63,368 bases of DNA from Verrucomicrobiota bacterium (GTDB taxonomy: Bacteria; Verrucomicrobiota; Verrucomicrobiia; Limisphaerales; JADLHS01). The position numbers and the translations under genes were made by a program. Within the stretch, counting starts at the first letter, position 1; the number at the start of each line of letters is the position of its first letter. Under the pieces are notes generated by a model that saw only the letters and a program-made list of their open reading frames with translations, did not search any database and had not been told where the DNA came from. This document shows positions 35,144 to 44,616 of the stretch, piece by piece. The stretch is taken from assembly GCA_013140495.1 (NCBI GenBank), contig JABFSR010000025.1, positions 1-63,368 on the forward strand, written 5' to 3'.

Positions 35144-37951
35144 ATGCGTTTTCCCATCGGCACGGCCTTGCTGAGTGTGGTCACCATGCTTTCTTCTGCG
35201 GCAGGGGAAACGCAATCCGTTGTCCATATCCTCGTGCCGGGTTTCACGGTGCAGGAACTGCCGGTGAAACTTTCCAACCTGAACAATCTCCGCTTTGCGC
35301 CCGATGGCCGACTCACCGCGCTGGGTTACGACGGGCGCGTCCATCTGTTGCGGGACACCGATGGCGACGGCCTCGAGGACGAGGACAAATTGTTCTGGGA
35401 CAAACCCACGATCAGCGTGCCGGTCGGCATGGCGTGGTCCAGGGCGGGGCTTTACGTGAGTTCAAACAGGAAAATCTCCCTGCTCCGCGACACAAACCGC
35501 GACGGTCAGGCGGACGTTGAGGAAACCATCGCAACCAACTGGCCGCCGACGGATGTTGGTTCCGGCAGCGTGGACGCGACGGCCATCACACTCGATAAAC
35601 GCGGGAACATTTATTTCGGTCTGCTCACGGCGGATTACTCGAATCCGTACCGCGTCAAGGACGACGTCTCGCACTACGACATCCACGGCAAGCGCGGGAC
35701 GATTCAAAAACTTTCGCCCGACGGGAAAAAGATGGAAACCATCGCCACCGGAATCCGCGTGCCGTACACGCTTGCGTTCAATCGTCGCGGCGATCTGTTC
35801 GTGACAGACCAGGAAGGCGAAACATGGTGTCCCAATGGCAATCCGCTGGATGAACTGAACCAGATCATCCCCGGACGCAACTACGGTTTCCCTCCGCGCC
35901 ACGAAAGATGGCTTCCCAATCTGGTGAGTGAAGCGCCCGTCGTCGCGTTCGGCCCACAACATCAGTCCACATGCGGGCTGGTGTTCAATGAACCGGAAGC
36001 GCGGAGCGGAACAAACCCGGGACGGAAGGTCTTCGGTCCCGCGTGGTGGGAAGGAGATGCGTTCGTTGCAGGTGAATCACGGGGAAAAATCTGGCGCGTG
36101 CGGCTGGACAGGACGTTGCGAGGTTACACGGGAAGGGAATTCCTGATCGCGCGGCTTTCGATGCTCACGACGGACGTGGCGATCTCTCCGAAGGGTGATC
36201 TGTATGTTTGTTGTCACAGCGGCCAGCCGGATTGGGGAACCGGGCCGCGCGGCGCAGGAAAAATCTTCAAGATTTCCTACACGGACAACAAAGCTCCGCA
36301 ACCACTCTCAACCGAGGCGAGGTTCAAAGCGTCGAAACCGGACGGCGGTATCGCGACGGAAATCCATGTCACTTTCAACCGGCCTGTGGATGTTTCCATC
36401 ACGAGCCGCACGGCGGAGATGCGTCTGGAGTTCGGGGAGTTCGTGCGGGCGGCGGATCGCCTGGAGGTTTTGAAACCGCCTTACGATGCGGTGAAACGGC
36501 AGGAAGCTTCGCCGCGCGGGTTTCTGAAAATCCGCTCGGCAAGGTTGGAAGATCGCTCCCGCCGTCTCGTCCTTGAAGCCGATCCCATTGTTCTCGCCGT
36601 ACCGCACGCGTTGACATTGGTTGGTGTCAAACGTCCGGGCCAATCGGGGGAAGGCGACACGGTGGATCTCGATGTGGACATGCGAAGTGTGGAGGCGCGT
36701 TTGCCCAAACCCGCAGGGGTCGCCGAATCGGTTGCGTCGGGTGCATCGAAGTCTCCGCAAGCGGAGATTCTGGCCGGTGGAGATTTCGAGCGCGGCAGGG
36801 AATTGTTCACCGGCGATCGCTTGAAGTGCGCCACCTGTCATCGGATCCGGGGCGAAGGCGGGCAGGTTGGGCCGGATCTGGACACTTTGATTTCACGGGA
36901 TGCCGCAGCCGTCCTGCGCGACATCAAGGAACCGAGCGCGTCCATCAATCCCGATTTCGTTGCCTACAACGTCAACTGGCGCGATGAAGAACTTACCGGA
37001 TTCATCCGGTCGCATAACGACATCGGGCTGCGTCTCGTTGGCGCGGATGGTAAGGAGCAGGTCGTGCCGCGGGCGGAAATCAAACAACTGCGCGTCAGTG
37101 CGGTTTCGCTCATGCCAACCGGCTTGTTGGATGGACTTGGCGAGGCGCAAGTGCGCGACCTGCTCACATTCCTGCTTCACGCGCCGCCGGTGCGGACCAG
37201 CAAAGAGATTCAGGCCGCGCTCACACCTGCGCGTCCGCAGTCAGTTGCCGGGGAAAAGCCATTGTCCATCGTGCTCGTCGCGGGCAAACAGGATCACGGC
37301 CCCGGTCAGCACGATTATCCAACGTGGCAAAAGAAATGGCACGCATTGCTCACACGGGCGCGCGGAGTGACGATCAGCGACGCATGGGAATGGCCGGACG
37401 CGGAGCAGTTTCAAAAGGCGAACGTCATCGTGTTTTACTTTTGGAATCAAGACTGGAACGCGGAACGGTTGCATCAACTGGACGAATTCCAGGCACGTGG
37501 CGGTGGTGTGGTGGTGCTCCATTCGGCGACGATTGCCGACAAGGAGCCCGAACAACTCGCCCTGCGTTTCGGCCTGGCAGCCCAACCCGGCCCCACGAAA
37601 TACCTTCATGCGCCATTCGATTTGAAATTCGTCGCGCCCGCAAGCCATCCGGTCACCGTCAATCTCCCGCCCCATGTCCGCCTTCTCGACGAGCCTTACT
37701 GGCCGATGTTTGGCGACACGAACCGGATCGAGATTCTTGCCAGCACCGAGCTTGAAGGGAAGGAATGGCCGATGATGTGGACGTTTCAGGCTGGCAAAGG
37801 CCGTGTCTTCGCCAGCATTCCGAGCCATTACACGTGGACGCTCGATGATCCATTGTTCCGGATGCTGCTCCTGCGCGGGATCGCATGGGCCGGCGGGATG
37901 GAGGAGGCGCAGTTCGAGAATCTTGTCGAACCGGAGAAAGTTACGAGATGA
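35144..37951 (+). CDS. Secreted propeller dehydrogenase-cytochrome c-ThuA fusion
   Basis: From ATG 35144 the protein has 935 residues, with a signal peptide (MRFPIGTALLSVVTMLSSAAG). Part 1 (about 25-390) is a beta-propeller of the PVC-type membrane-bound dehydrogenase kind (NNLRFAPDGRLTALGYDG, LRDTDGDGLEDEDK, GIRVPYTLAFNRRGDLFVTD). Part 2 carries the heme site CATCH (Cys562, Cys565, His566) in a PVC heme-binding domain. Part 3 (about 690-935) is ThuA-like (VLVAGKQDHGPGQHDYPTWQ, GGGVVVLHSAT). Such fusions are typical of planctomycetes and verrucomicrobia and are thought to act on extracellular sugars. Upstream starts at 35078 or 35123 are possible, but the first lies in repetitive GACGAGGAC sequence. 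Confidence 0.87.
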   Translation: MRFPIGTALLSVVTMLSSAAGETQSVVHILVPGFTVQELPVKLSNLNNLRFAPDGRLTALGYDGRVHLLRDTDGDGLEDEDKLFWDKPTISVPVGMAWSRAGLYVSSNRKISLLRDTNRDGQADVEETIATNWPPTDVGSGSVDATAITLDKRGNIYFGLLTADYSNPYRVKDDVSHYDIHGKRGTIQKLSPDGKKMETIATGIRVPYTLAFNRRGDLFVTDQEGETWCPNGNPLDELNQIIPGRNYGFPPRHERWLPNLVSEAPVVAFGPQHQSTCGLVFNEPEARSGTNPGRKVFGPAWWEGDAFVAGESRGKIWRVRLDRTLRGYTGREFLIARLSMLTTDVAISPKGDLYVCCHSGQPDWGTGPRGAGKIFKISYTDNKAPQPLSTEARFKASKPDGGIATEIHVTFNRPVDVSITSRTAEMRLEFGEFVRAADRLEVLKPPYDAVKRQEASPRGFLKIRSARLEDRSRRLVLEADPIVLAVPHALTLVGVKRPGQSGEGDTVDLDVDMRSVEARLPKPAGVAESVASGASKSPQAEILAGGDFERGRELFTGDRLKCATCHRIRGEGGQVGPDLDTLISRDAAAVLRDIKEPSASINPDFVAYNVNWRDEELTGFIRSHNDIGLRLVGADGKEQVVPRAEIKQLRVSAVSLMPTGLLDGLGEAQVRDLLTFLLHAPPVRTSKEIQAALTPARPQSVAGEKPLSIVLVAGKQDHGPGQHDYPTWQKKWHALLTRARGVTISDAWEWPDAEQFQKANVIVFYFWNQDWNAERLHQLDEFQARGGGVVVLHSATIADKEPEQLALRFGLAAQPGPTKYLHAPFDLKFVAPASHPVTVNLPPHVRLLDEPYWPMFGDTNRIEILASTELEGKEWPMMWTFQAGKGRVFASIPSHYTWTLDDPLFRMLLLRGIAWAGGMEEAQFENLVEPEKVTR

Positions 37952-38034
37952 CGAGTATTGACAGTACGAAATTTTGCGGAGCCGGGCTTCCATTTCTGAC
38001 ATGCTTCGGCGTATCTTTGGCCATTGATCCGCGC

Positions 38035-38730
38035 ATGAAAACACCATTCAAATTCATCGTCACCGTAATGGCTGCTTCGCTTCTTTTGAGCGGCTGCTCA
38101 ACCGCAGCCCGCAACCACGAGCAGACCGGCTGGAAAGTTCTGTTCAACGGCAAGTCCACCGATGCCTTTCGTGGATTCCGGCAGGCTGTGTTCCCAACCA
38201 ACAGTTGGGTCATTGACGACGGGGCATTGAAGTCGCTGCCGAAGCGGCAGATTGATCTGATCACGCGCGAGACCTACGAGGATTTTGAACTGGAACTGGA
38301 TTGGAAAGTGGAGAAGCAGGCCAACAGCGGCGTCATGTTCCACGTCTCGGAAAGCGAAGCGGAGACCTACATGACCGGCCCGGAGATGCAGGTGGTTGAC
38401 GATGCCAACACGAAGGACGGCGCGAATCCCATCACCTCCGCCGGCTCGCTCTACGCGTTGCTTCCGCCGACGAACAAGCAATGCCATCCGGCGGGCGAAT
38501 GGAATCGCGTCCGGTTGATCGTACAGGGCAACCACGTCGAGCATTGGATGAACGGCGGAAAGATATTGGAATACGAACTGGGCGGCGAGCCGTTGAAATC
38601 GTTGATTGCAAATTCAAAGTTCAAAGTCTGGCCGCGGTTTGCAAAGGAGAAGACCGGCTACATCGCGCTTCAAAACCACGGCAACAGTGTCTGGTTTCGC
38701 AATGTCCGGATCCGGCATCTCGCTCGCTGA
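38035..38730 (+). CDS. DUF1080 (3-keto-disaccharide hydrolase-like) lipoprotein
   Basis: The 231-residue protein starts MKTPFKFIVTVMAASLLLSG with a lipobox ending at Cys21, so it is lipid-anchored. The mature part is a DUF1080 concanavalin-like domain: WKVLFNGKSTDAFRGF, DDGALKSLPKRQIDLITRE, FELELDWKVEKQANSGVMFH, GPEMQVVDDANTKDG, GEWNRVRLIVQGNHVEHWMN and GYIALQNHGNSVWFRNVRIR. DUF1080 members from this phylum hydrolyse 3-keto-glucosides or bind them. It lies 84 bases behind the propeller-ThuA gene on the same strand, and both fit extracellular glycoside oxidation and cleavage. An upstream in-frame extension overlaps the previous gene and lacks a signal peptide. Confidence 0.9.
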   Translation: MKTPFKFIVTVMAASLLLSGCSTAARNHEQTGWKVLFNGKSTDAFRGFRQAVFPTNSWVIDDGALKSLPKRQIDLITRETYEDFELELDWKVEKQANSGVMFHVSESEAETYMTGPEMQVVDDANTKDGANPITSAGSLYALLPPTNKQCHPAGEWNRVRLIVQGNHVEHWMNGGKILEYELGGEPLKSLIANSKFKVWPRFAKEKTGYIALQNHGNSVWFRNVRIRHLAR

Positions 38731-38866
38731 CATCAATAACGCAATACACCCATAAAACACAACCCGTCGTTTGGTTTGGTCAATCAGGACATGGTGCCGT
38801 GATGTTGAGTTGAAAATCGTGCGATTGTAATTGTGAAGGGACATTCCTAGCCTTGAAGAACAGCAC

Positions 38867-39604
38867 ATGAAGTCGTCCATTGATGTTGGCAATGACCACG
38901 AAGACCTGAGCAGAAAAGCCGCAAATCGCATCGTGGATGCACTGGCACGCAAACCGGATCTGCTTCTCTGCGCGGCGGGCGGATCAACGCCGCTGAGAAC
39001 CTACCAGTTGCTCGCCGAACATAAGACGCTCAAGCCGGACCCGTTCCGATCCTTCCGGCTGGTAAAACTTGATGAATGGGGAGGCATCGCAATGGACGAT
39101 CCGGGCTCCTGCGAAAATCAGATGCAAACCCTCCTGATTGCTCCGCTGGGCATCGCCAAAGATCGCTACATCGGGTTCAAGAGCGATCCTGCCAATCCCG
39201 AAGCGGAATGCGAACGAGTCCACAAACGACTGGCCTTGGAGGGTCCGATTGATTTGTGTGTGCTCGGGTTGGGGATGAACGGACACGTTGCCATGAACGA
39301 ACCCGCCGTATTTTTGAAACCCTGCTCCCATGTCGCGAGACTCGCCGAGGCAACACTTGCTCATCCCATGTTATCGAAAACAAAGTCGCCGCCCACCTAC
39401 GGGCTCAGTCTCGGCATGGCGGAGATTCTGGAGTCGCGGGAAATTCTCCTGCTTGTGAACGGCGCGAAGAAACGCGAGCCGTTGCGCAGATTGCTTCGAC
39501 GCGAAATCACGACAGAGTTTCCTGCGTCATTTCTCTGGCTGCATCCCAATTGGACCTTGCTGTGTGACCGCGATGCGACGGAAGGATTGAATCTGGACCC
39601 ATGA
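38867..39604 (+). CDS. Glucosamine/galactosamine-6-phosphate deaminase-like protein (NagB/AgaI family)
   Basis: The 245-residue protein has the NagB/6-phosphogluconolactonase fold. It shows LLLCAAGGSTPLRTYQLL (phosphate loop), FRLVKLDEWGGIAMDDPGSC (catalytic Asp), LCVLGLGMNGHVAMNEP (NGHxAxNEP with catalytic His), and SLGMAEILESREILLLVNGA. Known members isomerise and deaminate amino-sugar 6-phosphates to ketose phosphates. The LDEWGG form is closer to the AgaI-like subgroup than to NagB proper, so galactosamine-6-phosphate or a related sugar is possible. It is followed by a Gfo/Idh/MocA oxidoreductase after 90 bases, suggesting a sugar-use module. Confidence 0.8.
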   Translation: MKSSIDVGNDHEDLSRKAANRIVDALARKPDLLLCAAGGSTPLRTYQLLAEHKTLKPDPFRSFRLVKLDEWGGIAMDDPGSCENQMQTLLIAPLGIAKDRYIGFKSDPANPEAECERVHKRLALEGPIDLCVLGLGMNGHVAMNEPAVFLKPCSHVARLAEATLAHPMLSKTKSPPTYGLSLGMAEILESREILLLVNGAKKREPLRRLLRREITTEFPASFLWLHPNWTLLCDRDATEGLNLDP

Positions 39605-39694
39605 ACCACTGCGGGCCAGTCGCAAACAATTTTGCACGTGTCATCGTTGACTTTCCTTTTGCATTTCACAACTTAAACTCCAATTGAACGCACC

Positions 39695-40780
39695 ATGAAG
39701 AAGAAAATCAAAGTCGGTCTCATCGGCTCGCAATTCATTTCGCACATTCACACCGTCTCGCTGAAGCGCTGTGGTGAAGCCGAGGTTTTTGCTGTGGCAT
39801 CGCCGACTCCGGGCAATGCCGGCAGCTTTGCGGCGAAGCACGGCATTCCACATCACTTCACCGATTACAAGCAGATGCTCGCCATGCCGGAGCTGGACAT
39901 GATTGTTGTCGGTGCGCCGAATGATCGCCATTGCCAGATCACGCTGGATGCAGCGGCAGCGGGAAAACATGTTGTGATGGAAAAGCCGCTCTGCCTGAAT
40001 CTTGCCGACGCCGACCGGATGATCGAGGCCTGCCGCAAAGCCAGGGTGAAGTTGATGTACGCAGAGGAACTTTGTTTCACGCCCAAGTATGTCCGATTGA
40101 AACAGCTTCTTGACAGCGGTGCCCTGGGTGAGCCGACGTTGATAAAGCAGTCGGAAAAACATGATGGTCCGCACGCGTCGCATTTCTGGGACGTGAACCG
40201 CTCCGGCGGCGGTGTTACAATGGACATGGGTTGCCATGCGATTGAATTCTTCCGCTGGATGCTCGGACGTCCGCCCATCAAGTCAGTCTATGCGCAGATG
40301 GGCACTCACGTTCACAAGGACAAGACCGAGGGCGACGACAACGCGCTCATCATTATCGAGTTCGCCAACGGCGTGACGGCGCTTGCCGAGGAAAGCTGGA
40401 CGAAAATGGGCGGCATGGACGATCGCGCCGAAGTCCACGGCTCGAAGGGTGTCGCCTACGCCGACCTGATGCATGGCAACGCCATCGAAACCTACAGCAC
40501 GCAGGGTTACGATTATGCAGTCGAGAAGGCCGGCTCGACGAAAGGCTGGTCGTTCACGATTTACGAGGAGGAATGGAACTACGGATTCCCGCAGGAGATG
40601 GCGCATTTCGTGGATTGCGTGCAGAATGACAAACAGCCGATCGTCACAGGCGAGGATGGTCGTGCGGTGCTCGAAGTGATTTTTGCCGCCTACGAATCTG
40701 CGCGCACCGGTCGCAAAGTCGAACTGCCATTCAAGACTGACGCGAAGAAGCCTTTTGATTTGTGGAAGCCGAAGAAGTGA
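39695..40780 (+). CDS. Gfo/Idh/MocA-family NAD(P)-dependent oxidoreductase (cytosolic)
   Basis: The 361-residue protein starts KKKIKVGLIGSQFISHIHTV, a Rossmann domain. The conserved EKPLCLNLADADRMIEACRK (substrate-side Lys in EKP) follows near residue 95-115, and the C-terminal beta domain holds GGGVTMDMGCHAIEFFRWML with the catalytic Asp/His pair. Family members oxidise or reduce sugars, inositols or their derivatives. There is no signal peptide, so it acts on intracellular substrates, perhaps the product of the neighbouring isomerase. It is convergent with a second, exported family member at 40838. Confidence 0.88.
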   Translation: MKKKIKVGLIGSQFISHIHTVSLKRCGEAEVFAVASPTPGNAGSFAAKHGIPHHFTDYKQMLAMPELDMIVVGAPNDRHCQITLDAAAAGKHVVMEKPLCLNLADADRMIEACRKARVKLMYAEELCFTPKYVRLKQLLDSGALGEPTLIKQSEKHDGPHASHFWDVNRSGGGVTMDMGCHAIEFFRWMLGRPPIKSVYAQMGTHVHKDKTEGDDNALIIIEFANGVTALAEESWTKMGGMDDRAEVHGSKGVAYADLMHGNAIETYSTQGYDYAVEKAGSTKGWSFTIYEEEWNYGFPQEMAHFVDCVQNDKQPIVTGEDGRAVLEVIFAAYESARTGRKVELPFKTDAKKPFDLWKPKK

Positions 40781-40837
40781 TGCGTCTCGGGGCGCCGCCG
40801 ACACTTTCGTGTCAACACCCGCGATGGATTCACATCT

Positions 40838-42010
40838 TCAACTCACAATCGGCCACTTGAAGGTGGACGTAAGTGCGATTCGCCTGCCGGTTTTCTGTGA
40901 CAGTCGCGCGGAGGTGATGATTTCCAGCACGTGCAGAGCCTGTTCCGGCGTGACGAGCAGTTCCTTTCCTGTGGCGAGACATTCTGCGGCAAGTGCAGCG
41001 CCGCGCTGCCAGATGTAACCTTGCGCGTCGGTGGCGAAGCGTTCGAGTTTCGGATTGTCGTGCGTCGCCAGGTCCACTCCGTGCGGCTCCCAATCGTAAC
41101 CAACCAATCCCATGTAACCTTTGGAGCCAACGATGGCGATGGTGTGCCGCTGTTCCTTGCTGCCATCGTGGCCGTGTGGGTTGAAGAAATTGAAGCCGGA
41201 TTGAATGTGAGAAATAATCCCCTTGCCATGATCAAGCAGCACCATCGCGTTGTCCTCCTCCGTGACTTTGATGATGCCCTTCTCGTCTATCTTCCGCTCC
41301 GGCGTGACAATGCTTAACATGGCGCTGACGTGTTTTGCCGGCCCGAGCAAACCCGTGAGTGAAGTCAGATTGTAAACCATCAGGTCCGGCATGCTGCCGC
41401 CGCCTTTTTCGTAAAAGAACGAAGACCAACCGGGACCTTCGTGTCCGTAGTCCGCATGGGCCGCTGCGACACGACCAAGAGACCCTTTCGCAAGCGTCTG
41501 CGCCATGAACGCGAACTGCGGGCTTTGCACGGTGATCGGCGCACCCCAGAGGCGCAGATTTTTTTCGCGAGCTGTGTGAAGCAGTTTTTGTCCTGCGGCC
41601 AGGGTGTTGGCGATTGGTTTCTCGCTCCAGACGTGTTTGCCCGCAGCAAGACCCTGACGGTTCAGGTGTTCATGTTCCTGCATGTCGGTGAGGTTGATCA
41701 TGAATTCGAACGGTTCACCCGCGAGCATGGCGTCAATGTGAGGATAATGATGCGCCACATTGAACTGCTCCGCCCGTTTGCGCGCCCGTTCAGGCCGGAT
41801 GTCGCACAGGCTCACCACTTCGGCGTACGGACACTTGGTCAGCACTGGCAGGTAAGCGCCCGATACGCTGCCGCAACCGATGATGCCAATCCGGATGCGC
41901 CTTGGTTCTGCGGCGAACGCGGACACGGCCCCCGACGCGATGGCAGCGCCGGCAAGCAAGGTGGTCTTGGTGAATTCACGGCGGTTCATGAGATTTTGGG
42001 ATGTGTTCAT
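40838..42010 (-). CDS. Tat-exported Gfo/Idh/MocA-family oxidoreductase
   Basis: The 390-residue protein starts with a twin-arginine signal (NRREFTKTTLLAGAAIASGA), so it is folded with its cofactor and exported. RIRIGIIGCGSVSGAYLPVL is the Rossmann loop and SEKPIANTLAAGQKLL holds the EKP motif. The C-terminal domain includes KGGGSMPDLMVYNLTSLTGL and SGFNFFNPHGHDGSKEQRHT. The tightly bound NAD(P) of exported homologues fits glycoside redox chemistry in the periplasm. A start at the internal ATG at 41989 would remove only seven residues. It is convergent with the cytosolic homologue and lies 18 bases downstream of a small membrane protein gene on the same strand. Confidence 0.88.
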   Translation of the reverse strand: MNTSQNLMNRREFTKTTLLAGAAIASGAVSAFAAEPRRIRIGIIGCGSVSGAYLPVLTKCPYAEVVSLCDIRPERARKRAEQFNVAHHYPHIDAMLAGEPFEFMINLTDMQEHEHLNRQGLAAGKHVWSEKPIANTLAAGQKLLHTAREKNLRLWGAPITVQSPQFAFMAQTLAKGSLGRVAAAHADYGHEGPGWSSFFYEKGGGSMPDLMVYNLTSLTGLLGPAKHVSAMLSIVTPERKIDEKGIIKVTEEDNAMVLLDHGKGIISHIQSGFNFFNPHGHDGSKEQRHTIAIVGSKGYMGLVGYDWEPHGVDLATHDNPKLERFATDAQGYIWQRGAALAAECLATGKELLVTPEQALHVLEIITSARLSQKTGRRIALTSTFKWPIVS

Positions 42011-42028
42011 GGGAATCTATTAATTCGA

Positions 42029-42484
42029 TTATTGTTTGGAAACATCTCCGTCAGATGGCCGGCTCAAAGTCGGCGCGACGAACTGAAGGGCGACCAGTGT
42101 GACGCCAAAGTAGGTGAAAAGCATGAAGGTGCCGTTGTATTCAGAGGTGAGCCATTGACCGAAGCCAAGCTGGATGAAGACAAACAGACTCCATACAAGC
42201 ATACCCGTGAGCCATGTCGGCGGGCGGCGGCCAAGAAATTCACCGCGCAGCAGCGCAACCAGGGCGAGAATGAAGGCGAGCAATTCGGAGGCGGTCAGCA
42301 ACCAGAAGGAGGCGGTCAACCCGGGGAAACGCGCCAGAATAGTTGCGCCGAACTTGTCTCCAAACCAGGAAGGAACGCCGCTCTGGATTTTTCCCAGGCT
42401 GGCGAATCCCCAGACCATGAGGAAGAGCAGGTTGATGGCGAGCAACGCGCTGATTCGGTGGAAGGATGACAACGTGGAGTTCAT
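42029..42484 (-). CDS. Small four-helix membrane protein (DoxX-like by topology)
   Basis: The 151-residue protein has four hydrophobic stretches at about 11-30 (ISALLAINLLFLMVWGFASL), 58-81 (ASFWLLTASELLAFILALVALL), 91-111 and 118-138 (FMLFTYFGVTLVALQFVAP). The order and size recall DoxX-like quinone-linked proteins, but I see no motif that proves it. Its stop is 18 bases before the Tat-exported oxidoreductase, so the two form an operon and it could link that enzyme to the membrane. The starting ATG at 42484 is the only upstream choice in frame. Confidence 0.7.
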   Translation of the reverse strand: MNSTLSSFHRISALLAINLLFLMVWGFASLGKIQSGVPSWFGDKFGATILARFPGLTASFWLLTASELLAFILALVALLRGEFLGRRPPTWLTGMLVWSLFVFIQLGFGQWLTSEYNGTFMLFTYFGVTLVALQFVAPTLSRPSDGDVSKQ

Positions 42485-42596
42485 GCGTTCGAGTAGTATC
42501 GAAGGTTACCCCTGTTTCCCAGGTCAATTTGGAGCATGGCCACCGCCCATAACAGATTCGCAAGGCAACTGTCGTTCACCACATTTTCCATTGGCA

Positions 42597-42634
42597 TGGT
42601 CGCGCCGACGAAACACGATCCGTCGGCGCGACCA
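42597..42634 (-). terminator. Strong hairpin, probable terminator of the secreted-protein cluster
   Basis: A perfect 14-bp stem (TGGTCGCGCCGACG and complement) around a 10-base loop lies 66 bases beyond the stop at 42700. A good T-run is missing, so it might instead be a REP-type repeat. Confidence 0.5.
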
Positions 42635-42699
42635 ACAACCAGAACTTTTCTTAGTAGCGTAGTTATTGTCTTGCCACTGGTTGATGAAACATGCAGTGG

Positions 42700-44559
42700 C
42701 TACGGTTGCGAATAGCCCACGCGGATGAACTTGGTATTGGAATCAATCGGCACATTGGCGGTATTGCCTGCCGTGGGTGCTCCAACATTGCTCCACGCCG
42801 CATCGGTCAGGTTGGTCTTGACCTGAACCTGGAAGGGCGGTGCGCCATAGGCCCAATTCACTACTGCGTTTGCCCCGCTCTTGGCGATGCTGGTGATTTG
42901 CGGTTTCAGGACGCGAAACGATTTGATCGCATTCCCGTCCGCAACGTCGTTGACCAGCACCTTGTCTCCAGTCGTGAGGTTGGTCACTGAAAAGAATTCG
43001 CACTCGGCTCCCCCGCCACCCTCGAAGTAAATCACGCGGAATGGGTAGATGCCGCTGGTTTGCACCTGAACGTCGAACAGTGTATCGGCCGGGCCACGAC
43101 CGCCGTCGAAGAGTCCCAAAACGAGTGGCGATCCGGACACGCCCTGCGGCGGTGTGGCGCTGACTTCAAAGCCGTCGTCGCTGTTCACGCCGAACCGGTA
43201 GTAGCCAGCCGGCAGATTGAGATAAAGCGATGCGTCCGTTGAGAACCAGTCGTATGGCGGTATGTCCAATCCGGGGAATGGGACATCGTCAACAAAGTTG
43301 CCCGAGCCACCGGAGTCAACAAAGTTGAACGCTCCGTCCACATTGAACGAGCCGTCGGCATTGGGGCCGAGCGCGGCGTCATTTGTGAACGGCAACGTGG
43401 TGGCCGGGTCGATCAAGGTGCCCGCCAACTGAGCCTTGGCGCGGGCCAGGGTGTTTGGCAGGTTGTTAGTGACCTGGATGCTTGCCGACACCGAGCGGAG
43501 CTTGAAGCCTCCTACGACACCAGCGCTGGATGGTAATGCATAAGAAGGTGGGAGCGTTGTGTAAACCGAACTGAACACCGTCTCGTTCGTGTAAATTCCA
43601 CCGAGATTGTCAGCGTAGGTGAGTTTGTACACATGGTCACCACTGGTCAGCAAGCTGGCGACTCCTGGATAGCTGACGCTGGTTTGGCCGCCACCCAATG
43701 GAGTAACCGTCGGTGATGGCGATACAAGATTTCCATCAAGTCTCAATTGGACCGAACCGATTACAAGAGTGTTCGCACCGTCGGCGATAGTTGCCGCGTA
43801 AGGAACAGCGGCGTTTGCTGCAATGCCTGTGGTATCATCCGCAGGCGTAACTGAAACAACCTGTGGCCCGGCGGGGAACGTAGTCGCCGGTGTCTGGGCG
43901 AACACAATGTCATCCACTGCGATGTCAAAAGGATCGCCTTCAACTTCAGCTCCGCCGAGAGTCGAGGCGACTCTGGCAAGTCGCAGCTTCAGCGTCTGTC
44001 CAGGAGCACCGGTGTAGTTGATGGCGACATTGTGGTTTTTGGTGCCATCCGACAGGAATGAAAAAGTAGTGGGGCCGCTCACAACGGTTCCCCCAGACAC
44101 AACGCTTACGTTGTAAGTGAAGCGTTCGGAGGAAAGATAATAACCATGAAGGTTGAATGATTTGATCACCACACTTGCCGCCGGGTTGTTAGGAGCAAAG
44201 GTGATTTTCTCGGTACTGCCGACGGTGGAACTTTGGAGCTGGACTGCAGACCATACCGATCCTCCGTCATTGTAATATTCCCACCTGGTGTCTGGTGAAG
44301 GTGTCCCGCCCCAAGTCAGGCCGATGTTCGGCGTGCCGAATCCTCCGGAAACTGTCATGCCGCCACTTGACGCCGCCGCAAAGTTTCCGAAATCAGTGAT
44401 TCCGGGAGCGGCATTCGGGTTGTTTACTTGAGGGGGAGTGCATGCAGCCGCAGCACTGTCAAAATCCAAGGTTGTATCCGCCTGTGCGGCGCGGCCAAGG
44501 AACACACCCATCGCAACAAGTGCGACCGGGCGAAGGTGTCTAAGTTTTTTTATTTTCAT
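42700..44559 (-). CDS. Secreted protein with Ig-like and PA14-like parts
   Basis: The 619-residue protein has a signal peptide (LRHLRPVALVAMGVFLGRAAQA). The N-terminal domain (about 30-215) is beta-rich. An Ig-like domain follows (VVSVTPADDTTGI, SVQLRLDGNLVSPSP), alike the one in the neighbouring gene. A PA14/discoidin-like stretch includes AGYYRFGVNSDDGFEVSA and IYPFRVIYFEGGGGAECEFF. It closes with QVKTNLTDAAWSNVG...FIRV, a relaxed version of the TNL-W-FYR end module seen in other secreted proteins here. It may bind carbohydrate or a surface. It is the last gene of the minus-strand cluster, 57 bases after the previous one. Confidence 0.85.
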   Translation of the reverse strand: MKIKKLRHLRPVALVAMGVFLGRAAQADTTLDFDSAAAACTPPQVNNPNAAPGITDFGNFAAASSGGMTVSGGFGTPNIGLTWGGTPSPDTRWEYYNDGGSVWSAVQLQSSTVGSTEKITFAPNNPAASVVIKSFNLHGYYLSSERFTYNVSVVSGGTVVSGPTTFSFLSDGTKNHNVAINYTGAPGQTLKLRLARVASTLGGAEVEGDPFDIAVDDIVFAQTPATTFPAGPQVVSVTPADDTTGIAANAAVPYAATIADGANTLVIGSVQLRLDGNLVSPSPTVTPLGGGQTSVSYPGVASLLTSGDHVYKLTYADNLGGIYTNETVFSSVYTTLPPSYALPSSAGVVGGFKLRSVSASIQVTNNLPNTLARAKAQLAGTLIDPATTLPFTNDAALGPNADGSFNVDGAFNFVDSGGSGNFVDDVPFPGLDIPPYDWFSTDASLYLNLPAGYYRFGVNSDDGFEVSATPPQGVSGSPLVLGLFDGGRGPADTLFDVQVQTSGIYPFRVIYFEGGGGAECEFFSVTNLTTGDKVLVNDVADGNAIKSFRVLKPQITSIAKSGANAVVNWAYGAPPFQVQVKTNLTDAAWSNVGAPTAGNTANVPIDSNTKFIRVGYSQP

Positions 44560-44616
44560 AGGTTTGTCTCTATTTGGTTGCTGGTTCAGTTTTTAGAACG
44601 CGAATTTCTCTTAAAA

